The translations under genes and the position numbers were made by a program. Positions 33,814 through 44,488 of a DNA stretch of 64,000 nucleotides are shown here, one piece after another. Positions within the stretch are counted from its first letter, which is position 1; each line of letters starts with the position of its first letter. Below the pieces are notes generated by a model. It saw nothing but the letters and a program-made list of their open reading frames with translations. It searched no databases and was not told the DNA's origin. Source of the stretch: Fragum whitleyi (lineage: Eukaryota; Mollusca; Bivalvia; Cardiida; Cardiidae); contig OX411543.1 of NCBI GenBank assembly GCA_948146395.1, forward strand, positions 59,635,689-59,699,688. The letters run 5' to 3'.

Positions 33814-34248
33814 CAGTTAGTTACATCGTGAAATTGACTTTCATCCCATTCAAAACCATTCTAAATCGCTCACTCAGCGCTCCATTCTTTCATCCCAAAC
33901 ACTCACTCAAACCATTCAAAAGCGCTCAAACCCATTTAGATATATAGAATAATCAAGGTCATTCAAATTAAATTATGATTGAGAAAAATCGCGATTTCAC
34001 TAACATAATTCAAATTATAGCGTCTCATAGGTTTTTGAAAATAGGAAGCCATTTATAAAACTTGAATGTTTTTTTTTATTAAAGGGAGGTAAACAATATC
34101 GCAAATTTTGTTCATCTTGAACAAAATTTACGATATAGGATTACCTCCCATTAAATTCACTCTAAACTCGCTCCACATACTCATTCAATTTCATTCCTTA
34201 ATCATTACCAAATCATTCATCTTGTCAATTTCACGATGTTGTTAACTG
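33814..34248 (+). mobile_element. P436-A full-length copy (435 bp)
   Basis: TA then CAGTTAGTTACATCGTG at the left and CGATGTTGTTAACTG then TA at the right. The hairpin at about 34083-34149 pairs across GGGAGGTAAAC and GGATTACCTCCC with tip TTTTGTTCATCTTGAACAAA. Confidence 0.95.
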
Positions 34249-34351
34249 TATTCTTCTAATTTACTGCATCTATTCTACATCAGAAATCATTGTTCAAATT
34301 GACTGTACGGTGCAGACTGTGATCGGGTAATGCGTATACGCTGGCACGTTT

Positions 34352-34968
34352 CAATTGTGACATCGTGAAATTGACCATGTGAACTAATTTAGAACGAATT
34401 CGGAATGAAATTCTGTGTGATGATCTAGGTTTAAAGGTTTGATAAAATATCGCAAATTTCGTTCATTTTAAGATATCGCTTTCTGTTATAGGCATGTCTT
34501 CACATACCAAATCAGTTCGGCACATTAAAGTAATGGAATGGTTATTGAGTGTTTTAAGCATTTCGGTGTGTTTTTAAAAGTTGTTTTTAGCATTTTGAAC
34601 GATTTGAGTGAGTGGAAGGTGTAAGAATGAAAAAGTGCTGAGCGATCTGTTTAGACTGGTTTGAGCGCTGGACCTCTAATCAAGGGGTCTATATTAGCAA
34701 GGGTTCGATCCCCGGCCGCGGCACTTATCCTTTTCCACCAATGGGTAGATAATCGTAAACCTATGTGGAATAGCAACTGGAGGCTAGGAAAGGGGTGTGG
34801 TGGTAGTACTGGTGTGAGAAATACCAGGAATATATCGTTAGGTGCTTCAGTAGTCGCGATATAACTGAGAGATTATTGAAAGCGACGTTAAACCCCAATT
34901 CAAATCAAATCAAATCAGACTGGTTTGAGTGAGGATAGATGCAATTCACGATATTACTAACTTTATAT
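34352..34968 (-). mobile_element. P436-B copy, minus orientation, split by a SINE
   Basis: CATCGTGAAATTGACCATGTG at the left and CACGATATTACTAACTTTA at the right. The central hairpin is eroded (AATATCGCAAATTTCGTTC and AAGATATCGC). It is interrupted at 34666-34916 by a SINE with a clear target duplication. Confidence 0.78.
34666..34916 (+). mobile_element. tRNA-derived SINE (family a), complete, with 13 bp target duplication
   Basis: AGACTGGTTTGAG occurs at 34653-34665 and again at 34917-34929, directly flanking the element. The head carries a B-box-like GGGTTCGATCCC. The body CCACCAATGGGTAGATAATCG, ACCTATGTGGAATAGCAACTGGAGG matches 24083 and 41840. The tail is GCGACGTTAAACCCC then an AATC-type repeat. 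The A box is poor. Such elements are transcribed by RNA polymerase III and copied by a LINE reverse transcriptase. Confidence 0.9.
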
Positions 34969-35043
34969 TATTCGTGGAATGAGTTTAGGCGGAGGGGTCC
35001 ACGCGAAGACTGTAGTACGTGTCTTTAGCATTTACAGGACCAT

Positions 35044-35130
35044 GATATCGATGGCTTAGCGCGAAACAGTTGTAACTCCCTATATGTTTATAGGGAGTTA
35101 CAACTGTTTCGCGCTGTGCCATCGATATGC
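35044..35130. repeat. Near-perfect palindrome, stem about 40 bp
   Basis: ATATCGATGGC, GCGCGAAACAGTTG and TAACTCCCTATA pair with TATAGGGAGTTA, CAACTGTTTCGCGC and GCCATCGATAT around a TGTT loop; only the TTA/TGT position fails to pair. The near-identity of the arms indicates recent origin. Confidence 0.9.
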
Positions 35131-35165
35131 TCTTGTGCTAACCCATCGAACTACGTCAATATTGA

Positions 35166-35410
35166 TCCGGGGTGACATTTCCAACTATTTCATGTGTGCG
35201 TGATGGAAAGACATGGAGCAGCCTAGACAATCTCTTAGCGCATTCAGAATAATTTTTAGTCATGGGCCTGGTTATGAACAGAGACTACAGGCTCGTAGAC
35301 ATCCTATGGGCGCAGAGTTAAGAATCTGTTCAGCCTGTGCGGGAACACAGGCTGATCTGAACCTTAACATTTGCGTATGTGAAACTGTTGGAAAAATCAG
35401 ACACAAGCTA
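35166..35410. mobile_element. MITE family M2 copy, diverged
   Basis: GTGACATTTCCAACTATTTC at the left and GAAACTGTTGGAAAAATCAGACACAAGC at the right, with CAGCCTGTGCGGGAACACAGGCTGATC inside. The internal arrangement differs from 24225, so it may be a subfamily. Confidence 0.68.
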
Positions 35411-35436
35411 AATGTATTCCATGAGATTGTCATGTA

Positions 35437-35873
35437 CAGTTAGTTACATCGTGAAATTGACATTCAACTTAGCCAAAACCATGCTGAATCGGTGACTCAG
35501 TGCACCACTCATTCAGTCCAAAGACTCACTCATATCACTCACAAAAGCTCAGAAATCGTTTAGAACATTTCGAAATCTTTCATAACGATCGAAATTTTGT
35601 TGAAATGTATCAAATTATTTAACGATGTTTTTGCCAGGTGTGGATTTTAAAGCATCTGATCGGTACGTGAAGATGCAGACATTGGAAAGTGAGTAAACTT
35701 TTTAAAGGGAGATAATCAATATCGCTAATTTCGTCCATCGTGGACGAAATAAGCGATATTGAATTATATCTCTGGAATTTTGGTCTCAATTCGCTCCAAA
35801 CAAGCATTCATTATCATTCCAAAATCATTCCAAAAGCACCCAAAATGTCATTTTACGATGTACCTTTTAAACT
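35437..35873 (+). mobile_element. P436-B full-length copy (437 bp)
   Basis: TA then CAGTTAGTTACATCGTG at the left. The right end is decayed (TTTTACGATGTACCTTTTAAACTATA). B-type interior: GTTTAGAACATTTCGAAATC, TGGATTTTAAAGCATCTGATCG. The hairpin (about 35708-35772) has the tip ATTTCGTCCATCGTGGACGAAAT, fully paired. Confidence 0.9.
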
Positions 35874-36434
35874 ATAATATCATTACACATTCGGTGCTTT
35901 AAAAGCGACGACAATGGCTGGTAACCAGAATCATTTTTTGAAACAATTCTAATTTGTAATTGACAATACATTCATTAATAATACAATGCAGATAATTGAT
36001 GTTTTGTCATGAACATAGAAAGAACATCGCACTCAAACAGCGGGACTTTTTCTCAAATGACAAAACGGATTTAAATGAAATCTCGAAGATTAAACTCGAA
36101 TATTTCGGCGCCTGCTTTCTGTACAAAACGATTGTCCATAGGGATTTAGTGCGGAGTGATTTGATTCGGAAGATAATATTTTGATTCACGATTTTTACGT
36201 TTTATTAATATTGTTCCTAACAGGTTTCATTATCGAATAGATCTTATGATTGATAACATCTCGTTTACCCAGTGGACCTATTATTTCTATGGAATTTATT
36301 CTTTACTAGTTGTATGTGATTCAAAGTGATTGATACAATTCTATTTATAAATTGTGACTTATGTATAAACATGACTTCATATTTATTAAAACCATATGGT
36401 TGATGATCAGATGGTTTGGATTTAAAGTGGAAAC
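35874..36434. other. No repeat; possible upstream region of the exon at 36435
   Basis: No recognised transposon. TATTTATAAATT at 36341-36352 is TATA-like but common in AT-rich DNA. Opposite-strand frames of 60-62 codons at 35996-36189 are not supported. Confidence 0.3.
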
Positions 36435-36528
36435 ATGATGTCAGTGATTAGTGAGGTAATTTGTGACGTAATTCGAAACGGATTATTGGCCATCGTTACC
36501 CTAGCTTTACTCGTGACGTCACCGACAG
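36435..36528 (+). CDS. Putative first coding exon with signal peptide
   Basis: Two ATG codons in a favourable context (AAACATGATG) open a frame of 31 codons that ends at a consensus splice donor, ACAG followed by GTAAGAT. The peptide starts MMSVISEVICDVIRNG and continues LLAIVTLALLVTSPT, a classic signal peptide shape with a hydrophobic core and small residues before the likely cleavage site. The intron would be phase 1, usual for signal-peptide exons of secreted proteins. Phase and residues are compatible with the terminal exon at 48495-48538, which would give an acidic junction TEDEK, but exons in between may be missing. Function unknown. A chance open frame next to a chance GTAAG cannot be excluded. 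Confidence 0.38.
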
Positions 36529-37619
36529 GTAAGATGATTTATTCTATTTATATTATGATCATTGATGCGAACCGTTACGTAAAAAGGGTCCATTTCGAGG
36601 CTTAAACTGAAAAAAAGGCTGCAAGTGCCTATAAATATGAACAGGTTGAGTAGCTTTTTTAAAAAGCTTTAGTGGTAATTTTAATACTCTCTTGCATAGA
36701 TTAATCTCGCAATGCGACATCTGTTTAACCTCGGTTTGATCTTATTTTGTTTTTCAAATATTGGTTTTACGGGGTTCCCCGACCCGGATTGGTCAATTTT
36801 ATTTGTACATGTAATTCAAAGATTGTAATGCAAATACTTTTTGAATGGCAAAATTACTCTTACGAATATGAATTCTAACGTTTATGTTCTATGACATCCA
36901 TTCTTTTACCAAGCTCTTAAGTTTTCGTCTTCCCTAGTGCGTCCTTTCTAGGTTCATAAGACACGTCAGGGCCCCGAGTTTATAAAACTTTTCTCATTCT
37001 TAACTCATTTTTTCTCAAATTTGGAATTGAGATTAAAGAGATATTTCTGTTGTAATACTAAAACAAATTTATGAACATGAAATAATTTATATAAAATTGT
37101 GGTAAGTAGCAACTTATTAATATCATCCTTAATGTTTATACATTTACTTGAATTCAAATTTAGAGAAAATTCTCAATTGAACACGAAAAACCTCGGCCCC
37201 GAATGACAAGTTCTTGTAATCATTAAATTTATGGATTTCACATTCTCAAATACAAAAGTTTTAAAAGAAACAAAAAACATGTACATGAAAATGTTTGATC
37301 GCAGTATGGTTCATACCTTTTGGTTTAGATAAAACTAAAAAATCATACAGCCTTCAATACATTGCAGAGTTTGAAGAAACCTTTTGGGATTTATGAAAAG
37401 ATTGTATTAAAAAAACAACTTTTTTCTGTCTTTTTTTTTTTTTCGTTTGAGACACGCCGTAGTCCCAAAAAGTGCAATGCCCTTAATGGCCATACTAGAT
37501 GGAATGGCTAAAGCCATGGTAGTGTGTCATGGACTTTGCGATTTCTTTAAAAGAAGTTAACCCGTTATATTTCCGCAACATTGCGGAAGTCATGAACTCT
37601 GTTTACCGAGGCTTATTAG
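36529..37619. other. No recognised repeat; candidate intron
   Basis: AT-rich. GAACCGTTACGTAAAAAGGGTCCATTTCG at 36568-36596 is reminiscent of M4 ends but no partner end was established. T runs occur at 37433-37444. Confidence 0.35.
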
Positions 37620-38380
37620 GGGTATGCAATGAACAAACCTGATAAAGGCCCATAAGGTTATACCAAATATGATCGCTGTCTGTCATCTGATTTTAGAGAA
37701 GAGTGTTTTTGTTTGATGTTTGGGATGCGCTTAGGCGGAGCCCAAAATATGTCCCTAGGGCAATGGTACAAACAAACTTGGTAGAGGTCCACTAGATGAT
37801 GCCACATTCCAAGTATGAAATCTATGAGACCTGTGTGCGTTTCGAAAAAAGATTTTTGAAAAAAAAATCGCCATCGGACTGGGCCATAATATACCCCAGA
37901 GTCGAAATATATCCAAACTATATAGATGTCTCCTAGATGATGATACATTCAGAATATGAATGCTGTCTGCCTTCTGGTTTCATAGAGGAATCATTTTGAA
38001 GGTTATGCCCCGAATGTTAATGTATACCATGATACGCGCCAGCAGACCCCAAATAAGAACCCAAGGTCATGGTTTGAACAAATTTTGTGTAAGTCCACAA
38101 GATATGCTATGAAATAAGTCTGCTTTCTGGTTTTAGAGAAGAAAACTTTTAAAGATTTGCATATTTCCCCATTTTTGTTACATTGATTCCTAGAGATAGG
38201 GGCGGATTTCGATTATTTGAACTTTGATAGAGCTTGACCCAAGGACATACCCGCCAACTTCATTTGAGAACATCCCATCAATTTAGTAGGAGAAGATACT
38301 TAAAGAAATTGTTGCGAACGACGCACAACGGACGACGGCCATTGGACGATCACAATAGCTCACCTTCAGCACTTCGAGCT
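37620..38380. repeat. Four degenerate tandem units of about 140-160 bp with CGGACGACGG end
   Basis: The phrase AACAAACYTGRTAGAGGTCC, AGATGATGCCACATTC, TATGAAT-GCTGTCTGCCTTCTGGTTTTAGAGAAG recurs near 37626, 37765, 37912 and 38071. The array ends in TTAAAGAAATTGTTGCG, ACGCACAACGGACGACGG and GATCACAATAGCTCACC, a layout recognised from bivalve repeats. A 96-codon minus-strand frame inside is incidental. Confidence 0.72.
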
Positions 38381-38388
38381 CAGGGGCC

Positions 38389-38633
38389 CGTTTTACTAAA
38401 CTTCTTACGAAAATTGCAATCGTTAGTCAAAATCATAAATCGGACCTGCTGCTTATATTCATTGTTAGATTCTGTCTTGCAATATTTCATTAGAATCGTC
38501 TTTAGAGGACGATTCTAATGTGATAATGCATGGCAGAATTCCTCGTTTTAGTTACTACTGTAGAAGCAACGTTAACTTTTGACTTACGCAAAAATAGATC
38601 GAAAGATGATTCGTAAAACAGGTCCCGGGTGAG
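38389..38633. mobile_element. GGGGCCCGTTTTAC palindromic MITE
   Basis: GGGGCCCGTTTTACTAAAC with CTTACG at the left inverts to CGTAAAACAGGTCCCGGG with a second CTTACG-like block at the right. A central CGTCTTTAGAGGACG hairpin lies near 38490. Similar GGGCCCGTTT-ended MITEs are widespread in aquatic animals (from memory). Confidence 0.65.
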
Positions 38634-38652
38634 CTAAAAAAAAGGATGATAT

Positions 38653-38889
38653 GAGCCAGTGCGTGACATTTCCAACAATTTCGAATGTGCGCAAAGCAAA
38701 ATCTCGGGCCAGCCTGTGCATCTGCACAGTCTGACAAGGGTTTTCACTTTTGCACTTTGTAGAAATATAGAGTCCAAAAGTGTCTTTAGAAAGTCAGCCA
38801 AACTTCTTATTATACTACAGCGCAGTCAAGACTGGTTAGTTTTGGCCCTTCACGCACATGTCAAATTGATGAAAATGTCACACACAGGC
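38653..38889. mobile_element. MITE family M2 copy
   Basis: GAGCCAGTGCGTGACATTTCC and AACAATTT at the left; AAATTGATGAAAATGTCACACACAGGC at the right; CAGCCTGTGCATCTGCACAGTCTGAC inside. Frames of 60-81 codons overlapping it are incidental. Confidence 0.8.
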
Positions 38890-40009
38890 GTTTGTTTGTT
38901 TTAGTGTTAGATCGATTGATCTTTCATAAGCTGAACAACAAAAACTATACATGTAATTTCACGGATGGCTTCGCATGACATTTCAGAAAATTAGACCAAA
39001 CTGATAAGGTTAATTTCCAATCAATTGTGGCATCCAGCCTCTTTGATATTGGCATTGTCTTTAAAACTGCAATTCAAAATTATATTTAGTTCTCAAAATG
39101 CCAATATTTTTTTAGATGCAGTCATTAAGAGTTTTAATACCACTTCGGAAAATATACATACAAAAAAAGTAAATCAAGACATCGTTGAACTAAATCCACT
39201 TACCAGATCTATTGAGATTATTAGATATTGATTGATCTTGTCAGTTGTGATACTTAATCGTTGATGTTTTACTGCATGCGAAACACTTCATTCAAGATAA
39301 AGGAGAGTTGATTCTCAAGCTTATGGATGAGGACCTACACTTACTCCGTTTCAAGTTCTTCTGATAATCACAGGTTCAAATGATGGAAATGTCGTTTGGC
39401 ATTTCTGTCTGCTTCAAGAATGGAGTTTTTACTCAAAACGGACGTATACTCGTCTTATTTACAGTTTAGAATCCAAATCGCTGAAGACTTTGCAGATATT
39501 GTAAATATAATTTTTATATGCAATATGAAATGTGTAGTGGACATAACGATGTGCATTTGTTTTGCAATAGTAAATCACATAGAAAATCCATAATGTGCAT
39601 GCTGGAAAACATTTTTTTTTTTCCACGAGACCCGGTCGACCCGGTCTGTCGAACTTGATACATCCCGCTAGCCTTTTTGGATACCTAATGTAGCTATTAA
39701 ATTATTTTGTGTCACAATTTGGCTGAAAGTTAATTTCTATGATACCTTTTTATAAAATCGTTTCATATGATGATGATAGAAACTGATAAGAAAGGGGAGT
39801 AGGTGAAGAAATGTATCAAAGCTGCTTTTTTTTCAAATGCCTAGCTTGAAGCGTTTTTTTTTTCCTTCTTGCTGTTTCCATATTGCTGCTGTTGTTGTTT
39901 TTACTAATATTAGTGTTGAATCACCTTTTTTTCAAACCTATCAAATACCTAGAAAGAACGGAAGATTTCAAAAACATGTATAAATCGTTTATACCTGTCC
40001 AAAATATCG
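38890..40009. other. No supported gene
   Basis: Frames of 65-68 codons at 39025-39231 and 39396-39593 lack domains. T runs and a CTGCTGTTGTTG tract occur near 39885. Confidence 0.4.
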
Positions 40010-40170
40010 TGTTTAATGCCTCGGCTGGGCTGCGTTCTTAGTGGTAAAACTGTGCAAATTCTTTGCTTATTATACCCCGCTTTGCACGTGCACTTCCGTG
40101 CAAAGCGGATATAACTTTCAAGCAGTTTGTTTAGTTTTGTCATCCTGAACACAGGGCAGGTTTACAGCCA
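40010..40170. repeat. Hairpin repeat with GCTTTGCACG core
   Basis: AAACTGTGCAAATTC with TATACCCCGCTTTGCACGTG pairs with GTGCAAAGCGGATATAAC and a degraded outer arm (AAGCAGTTTG). The core matches 13822-13890 and 17910-17990. Confidence 0.65.
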
Positions 40171-40474
40171 GGAATAGTATGTGTCCATTATCTACAAGAT
40201 ATTTATCGATGAAAGCTAACATCTTTCCACCAAATTCCTGAAGCAATGCGGACAGTATTGAATTTCATCGGTAGCTAATAAATTTGTTGGGGTCAATGCG
40301 ACTGAAAATTCAATTTACACCTATCTAATTACATTTGACGCTATCTGACCACTGGGTATTACATTACCATCAATGGATGCAGATTTTATTGCACATTATT
40401 GAGGCATGAATAATTGACTGGTGGTCAGTTTATCTGCCCGTCGTCCATTTTGTGGCGTGAATACACAATTGTTA

Positions 40475-40665
40475 CAGTAAAGAATTTCGTGAAGTTGATA
40501 AGTTGAATGGTTTGAAATTTTTGGGAGTAAAATTGAATGCGAGTGATGAGCGAGATTTGAATAATTATCAAGGGAGGTAATATTATCAATGATTTCGTCC
40601 TACCCCTTCAATAAAATTTACGCACTTTTCTGAGTTTGTGCCTTCATGGACAAATCAGATTATAT
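40475..40665 (-). mobile_element. P436-B left portion, minus orientation, hairpin arm lost
   Basis: TTA then CAGTAAAGAATTTCGTGAAGTTGATAAG, GAATGCGAGTGATGAGCGAG, GGGAGGTAATATTATC and GATTTCGTCC, then directly CCCCTTCAATAAAATTTACG. The second hairpin arm is missing. It trails off after CATGGACAAATCAGA. Confidence 0.75.
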
Positions 40666-40829
40666 GTTAAATATATATATTACTATAAATCTATTTGTTA
40701 TGTTCGTCGTTTTGGTCTCAGTGCAGAATCATATTTTATAGCAAAGAGTCCTACACGAAAATGAATGTACACGTACCCGACTGGTCTGAAATGTCCGACG
40801 AATAACAACGATTAATACAAATTTAATGC

Positions 40830-40925
40830 TTAGAAAATCTTGTAATTGACAAAGTTGATAATTCCTTAAATGGATGGAATGAGATTTAAAGAGTATGATG
40901 CGCGAATTTTGAAATGTATTTATAG
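40830..40925 (-). mobile_element. P436-B end fragment, decayed
   Basis: TTGTAATTGACAAAGTTGATAATTCC, GGATGGAATGAGATTTAAAGAG and GATGCGCGAATTTTGAAATG follow the order of the B right subterminal region on the minus strand. Confidence 0.5.
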
Positions 40926-41425
40926 GATGCTATAGAGTAGCACCTAGCTGCTATAATGTACCCCTCTTTCTGACATGCTGCCGGTCGAGGGCTACAATTT
41001 CCTCCCTATTTGTTTTTTGTTGCAATTATCAAATTTCTGTTTTTCAAATTGAGAGGTTATCTAAGAGCTAATGTCATACCTACCTTAGTTTTGAAAGCAA
41101 AAAATGATAAAGGAACCAATACATCACTTGTATTGTTCTTAAAAAAGTGTTTTCTTTTTCAATTGTTCAAATTCGAAGTTCGGAGGCCATGACAGTTATG
41201 TTGATCATGTGATTTATTGTGACGTCACTTTGTTTACTTATTCCATGCTGTCAAAACAGGTGCTGGGTATAAAGCAGAGTAGCTATTTTTACCTACCTTT
41301 CAAAACCTTTTTTGAATTTGAAGCATCTAGTAGCCTGTATCTATCTACTACCTTGCCAATTTAAGTGACTTTACAATATTTTTCATTCAATTTTCATATT
41401 TCATTATGATCAAAGCAAGTTTGTT
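40926..41425. other. No supported gene
   Basis: A 60-codon frame at 41010-41192 is featureless. No repeat recognised. Confidence 0.4.
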
Positions 41426-41430
41426 TACGT

Positions 41431-41542
41431 AATAGTTATAGTTCATTTCTGACAATTTACGCGATATAACCTAAGCGGAGCGTTAGCGGAGCGCAAGGTT
41501 ATACGCGTAAATTGTCAGAATATGAACTATAACTGTTTTACT
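41431..41542. repeat. Long hairpin, arms about 45 bp
   Basis: GTAATAGTTATAGTTCAT, TCTGACAATTTACGCG and ATAACCT pair with AGGTTATACGCGTAAATTGTCAGA and ATGAACTATAACTGTTTTAC. The loop is AAGCGGAGCGTTAGCGGAGCGC, itself containing a duplicated GCGGAGCG. Confidence 0.85.
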
Positions 41543-41839
41543 GATCGACTTATTTTTTCATCAAATAAGGCTAGGTCAAATGAGCTGCGCGTCAATCAAT
41601 GATGTCAGTCATTTTGTTGCGTCATACATTCTTCAATCAAATCGAGATAAACAAAAAGTGGGAGGAGCGAATTTAATTTCCATCGGGTTTGTGTAATTAT
41701 TTTGTCATTTGGTGAGACAAAATCAGTTGAGAACGTTTGGGAAACAAAACCTCGTGGTTGCTGCTTGCGGGTTTTGTACTCTTTATAGTTAATTTTTTGT
41801 GGACATTGTGTCTCCATTTTGGGATTTTGTATCGCATAT
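41543..41839. other. No supported gene
   Basis: Overlapping frames on both strands (63-90 codons) at 41605-42050 extend into a SINE and are not supported. Confidence 0.4.
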
Positions 41840-42085
41840 TCAGCCACGCAGAGGTAGCGAGTCGGACTATCATTCAAAAGGTCACGGCATCCTTTCCGAC
41901 TATTTATCTCCCACCAATGGATCGATAATCGTAGACCTATGTGGGAAAGCAGCTGGAGGCTTGGAAATGAATGGTAATACTGGTTTGGGAATTACCAGGA
42001 ATTCATTGTTAGTTGCTCTAGCCTCAGAGATACAACCGATTGATTGTTGAAATCGATGTTAAACACCATAAAAAATAAAAAAAAA
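41840..42085 (+). mobile_element. tRNA-derived SINE (family a)
   Basis: The head CAGCCACGCAGAGGTAGCGAGTCGG is a decayed A-box region. The body CCCACCAATGGATCGATAATCG, ACCTATGTGGGAAAGCAGCTGGAGG, GGTAATACTGGTTTGGGAATTACC matches 24083 and 34666. The tail is ATCGATGTTAAACACC then A-rich. No clear target duplication. Confidence 0.82.
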
Positions 42086-43729
42086 AAGCAAACTAGAAAC
42101 CACGGCATATTCATTATCAATAATATAAAGTTTTCAACAAGACGTAACTAGAAAACCTTAATAGTGTATTGAAAAGCTGTAATTACCAAGTTTTGTTTCC
42201 CCACTGATCACGGTTAAACGGGTCACGTTGGCTTTCGATATTGGTCAGCTATCATAGGCCTAACATGCTTCGAATCACTCTTTAAGCAAATATTTGTATC
42301 CCTAAAATCCTTGTATTAGATCTAGGCATTTTATATTTTTTCTACAAATATTTTGCATACATGTACTTTTCATAGGAACATTTGATAGCATTTTGTTAAG
42401 ATTGGGACCTTGAGAACTACTAAATTAAAATGTCGTTCAAAAGATCTAAAGTTTTCATTTTAAAAAGGAAGTGAGATTTAAAATCATTTCAACCCTGTTG
42501 TCTTTCCTTTCTATGTCAATGTGGAAAAATGGAGAACAGAAAGGCTTGGTTCGAGCAAACTAGTCGATCTCAATCTTACCGCTGTATACCATGTAGATTA
42601 ATAAATATCATCAGAATCATTGATTTATCAGCTAAATTTGTTTTTGATTAACATGCAGCAAAAATATTCAAGAATTTTCTCCTTTTTAAGTGAGTAATTG
42701 TGTATAAGCATAATTCAAAAGAAAATTCATAGAACTTTTTTCTTTTATTAATTCTCTATTACAAGTTAAGGGTCTTTCGGGACATTTAATACTAAATACT
42801 ATGACTCCATAATATGGCGACCTCATTTTTCATTAGCTGAATTTTGGCGGGAAACGGGAGAACTCACGAGATTTTCAATAACATCAACCAAAATGGCTGA
42901 CTTTGAAGGGAAAAAGTATGATTTTCAGACAGTGATACTAATTTAAAGTGAAAATCTTGGGATATTTAAATTTGTGGCGATAAATTTTCATTGGGACTTA
43001 TAAATAAATTACGTTTAGGTTTAGATTGTAAAAAAGTGTTTTTAGCATTAACACATGTTCCAAAAATTGACCTTAAAGTGCCCGGAGTGAATCATTCCGG
43101 GCGCTGCAACATAGAATTGGGAGGGACCGCGTCGTATCCCTCTCACATCAGATTATCAAAGGAGGGATACGCTATCGTATCTAAGTAGCACCCGTTTCGT
43201 TCAAATTAAGAAAAATGGACGCAGTGCTATTACCTGTCTTTATTCGTGCTGTTATTCAAATAAATCTGAAGGTCTTTTGTGGACCAATCGAAATATGTCG
43301 AAACCTTGTCAGCTTAAGAAATCCAAAGCGGTTTCGGTTTGCATTGATCATTAATCAGCTTTTTGAATAACTTTAATTGGGCAATGCGCTAGCGATTTTG
43401 AACGATTTTGCGTCGGTCTAGTATCAATTTCTTATTGTTAACCAATTTCTCTTTACTTGTACATCATAGTTTTTTACCAGCATGCAAAAGGGATTGGGAA
43501 CCCGCATAAGAAGGTATTATTTCTATGAGATTTTGCAGTGTTCCTGTTTTTTCTTCTATCTAAATATGATACGGGAGCTTTCATGTGAAAAAAAACCCCA
43601 ACTGTCTCGGAGATGCAATGATTTAATCACAGCTTTGAAAGTCGATGTTGTTTCTCACTCTGTAAAAACAGACACTTACATGTATCTCTACATTTCGAAA
43701 AAGACATCATTCAGGACCAGATTCTACTT
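42086..43729. other. No recognised repeat; two small frames of note
   Basis: AACCAAAATGGCTGACTTTG at about 42886-42905 is a strong initiation context opening MADFEGKKYDFQTV before a stop. A GTATGA just inside could be a donor. Frames of 65 and 84 codons at 42991-43188 and 43482-43736 are featureless. No confident gene. Confidence 0.3.
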
Positions 43730-44151
43730 CAGTTAGAAACATTGCGATATTAACATTCATCTCAATCAAACCCATTCTAAATCTCTCACTCAACGCTCCT
43801 TTCATTCTTTCAAACACTCATTCAAAATTCTTTCAAACTCACTGAAATAGATAGAATCAACAACATCACTCAAAATGAATAAAGCTAAAAAAGAATCGCG
43901 ATTTCACTGACAAAATTCAAATTGTAAGCGTCTGATAGGTTCTTGAATAAATAGGAAGCTTTTTTATAGAACTTGTATGCATATTAAAGGGAGATAATCA
44001 ATATCGCTTCTTTTGCTCATAAAAATTGCGATATTGGATTACCTCCCATTAAATTCACTTAAAACTTACTCCACAAACTCATTCAATTTAACTCCAAAAT
44101 CATTCAAAAACCATTTACTGTGTCAATTCCACGATGTTGTAACTCTAACTG
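43730..44151 (+). mobile_element. P436-A copy, plus orientation (422 bp)
   Basis: CAGTTAGAAACATTGCGATATTAAC at the left and CCACGATGTTGTAACTCTAACTG then TA at the right. The hairpin (about 43988-44046) is shortened at the tip: GGGAGATAATCAATATCGC to GCGATATTGGATTACCTCCC. Confidence 0.92.
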
Positions 44152-44246
44152 TATCTAAGAGTAAATTCTTCACAATCATTGTAGGATAAAGAAGAATAAC
44201 GTAGCTATTTCATACCAATTTGTCATTTGGTTTGAAAGTAGAAGAA

Positions 44247-44465
44247 CATATAAATTGACAAGGCAAATAATTTTGGAGTGATTGCCGAATGAAATGCAAA
44301 GAGTGGAAGGAACAAGTTTTAAATGATTTTCAATGGAGGCAAAACATAATCGACATTTTCGTCCAGTTGGATGTAATTAGAGATAATATTCACCCCCCTT
44401 TAATAAAATCTACGTATTTTTCTGACTTTGGGTCGTCACGGACAAAAATAAGCCACTTTATTAAC
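44247..44465 (-). mobile_element. P436-B left portion, minus orientation, cut by a LINE
   Basis: AAATTGACAAGGCAAATAATTTTGGAG, GGAGGCAAAACATAATCGAC, TTTCGTCCAG, CCCCCCTTTAATAAAATCTACG and GTCGTCACGGACAAA follow B order. The remainder is replaced by the LINE. AAAATCTACGTATTTTTC here serves as an empty-site reference for the insertion at 52345. Confidence 0.75.
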
Positions 44466-44488
44466 AAACGCCTGTGCATAGGCATTAA

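Noticed and set aside
28892..34248. CRISPR-like array of regularly recurring palindromic sequences
   Set aside because: The repeats are 435 bp transposon copies in mixed orientation with TA target duplications, not short repeats with uniform spacers.
36343..36434. TATA box and promoter for the exon at 36435
   Set aside because: TATTTATAAATT is too common in AT-rich sequence to be called a promoter without transcript data.
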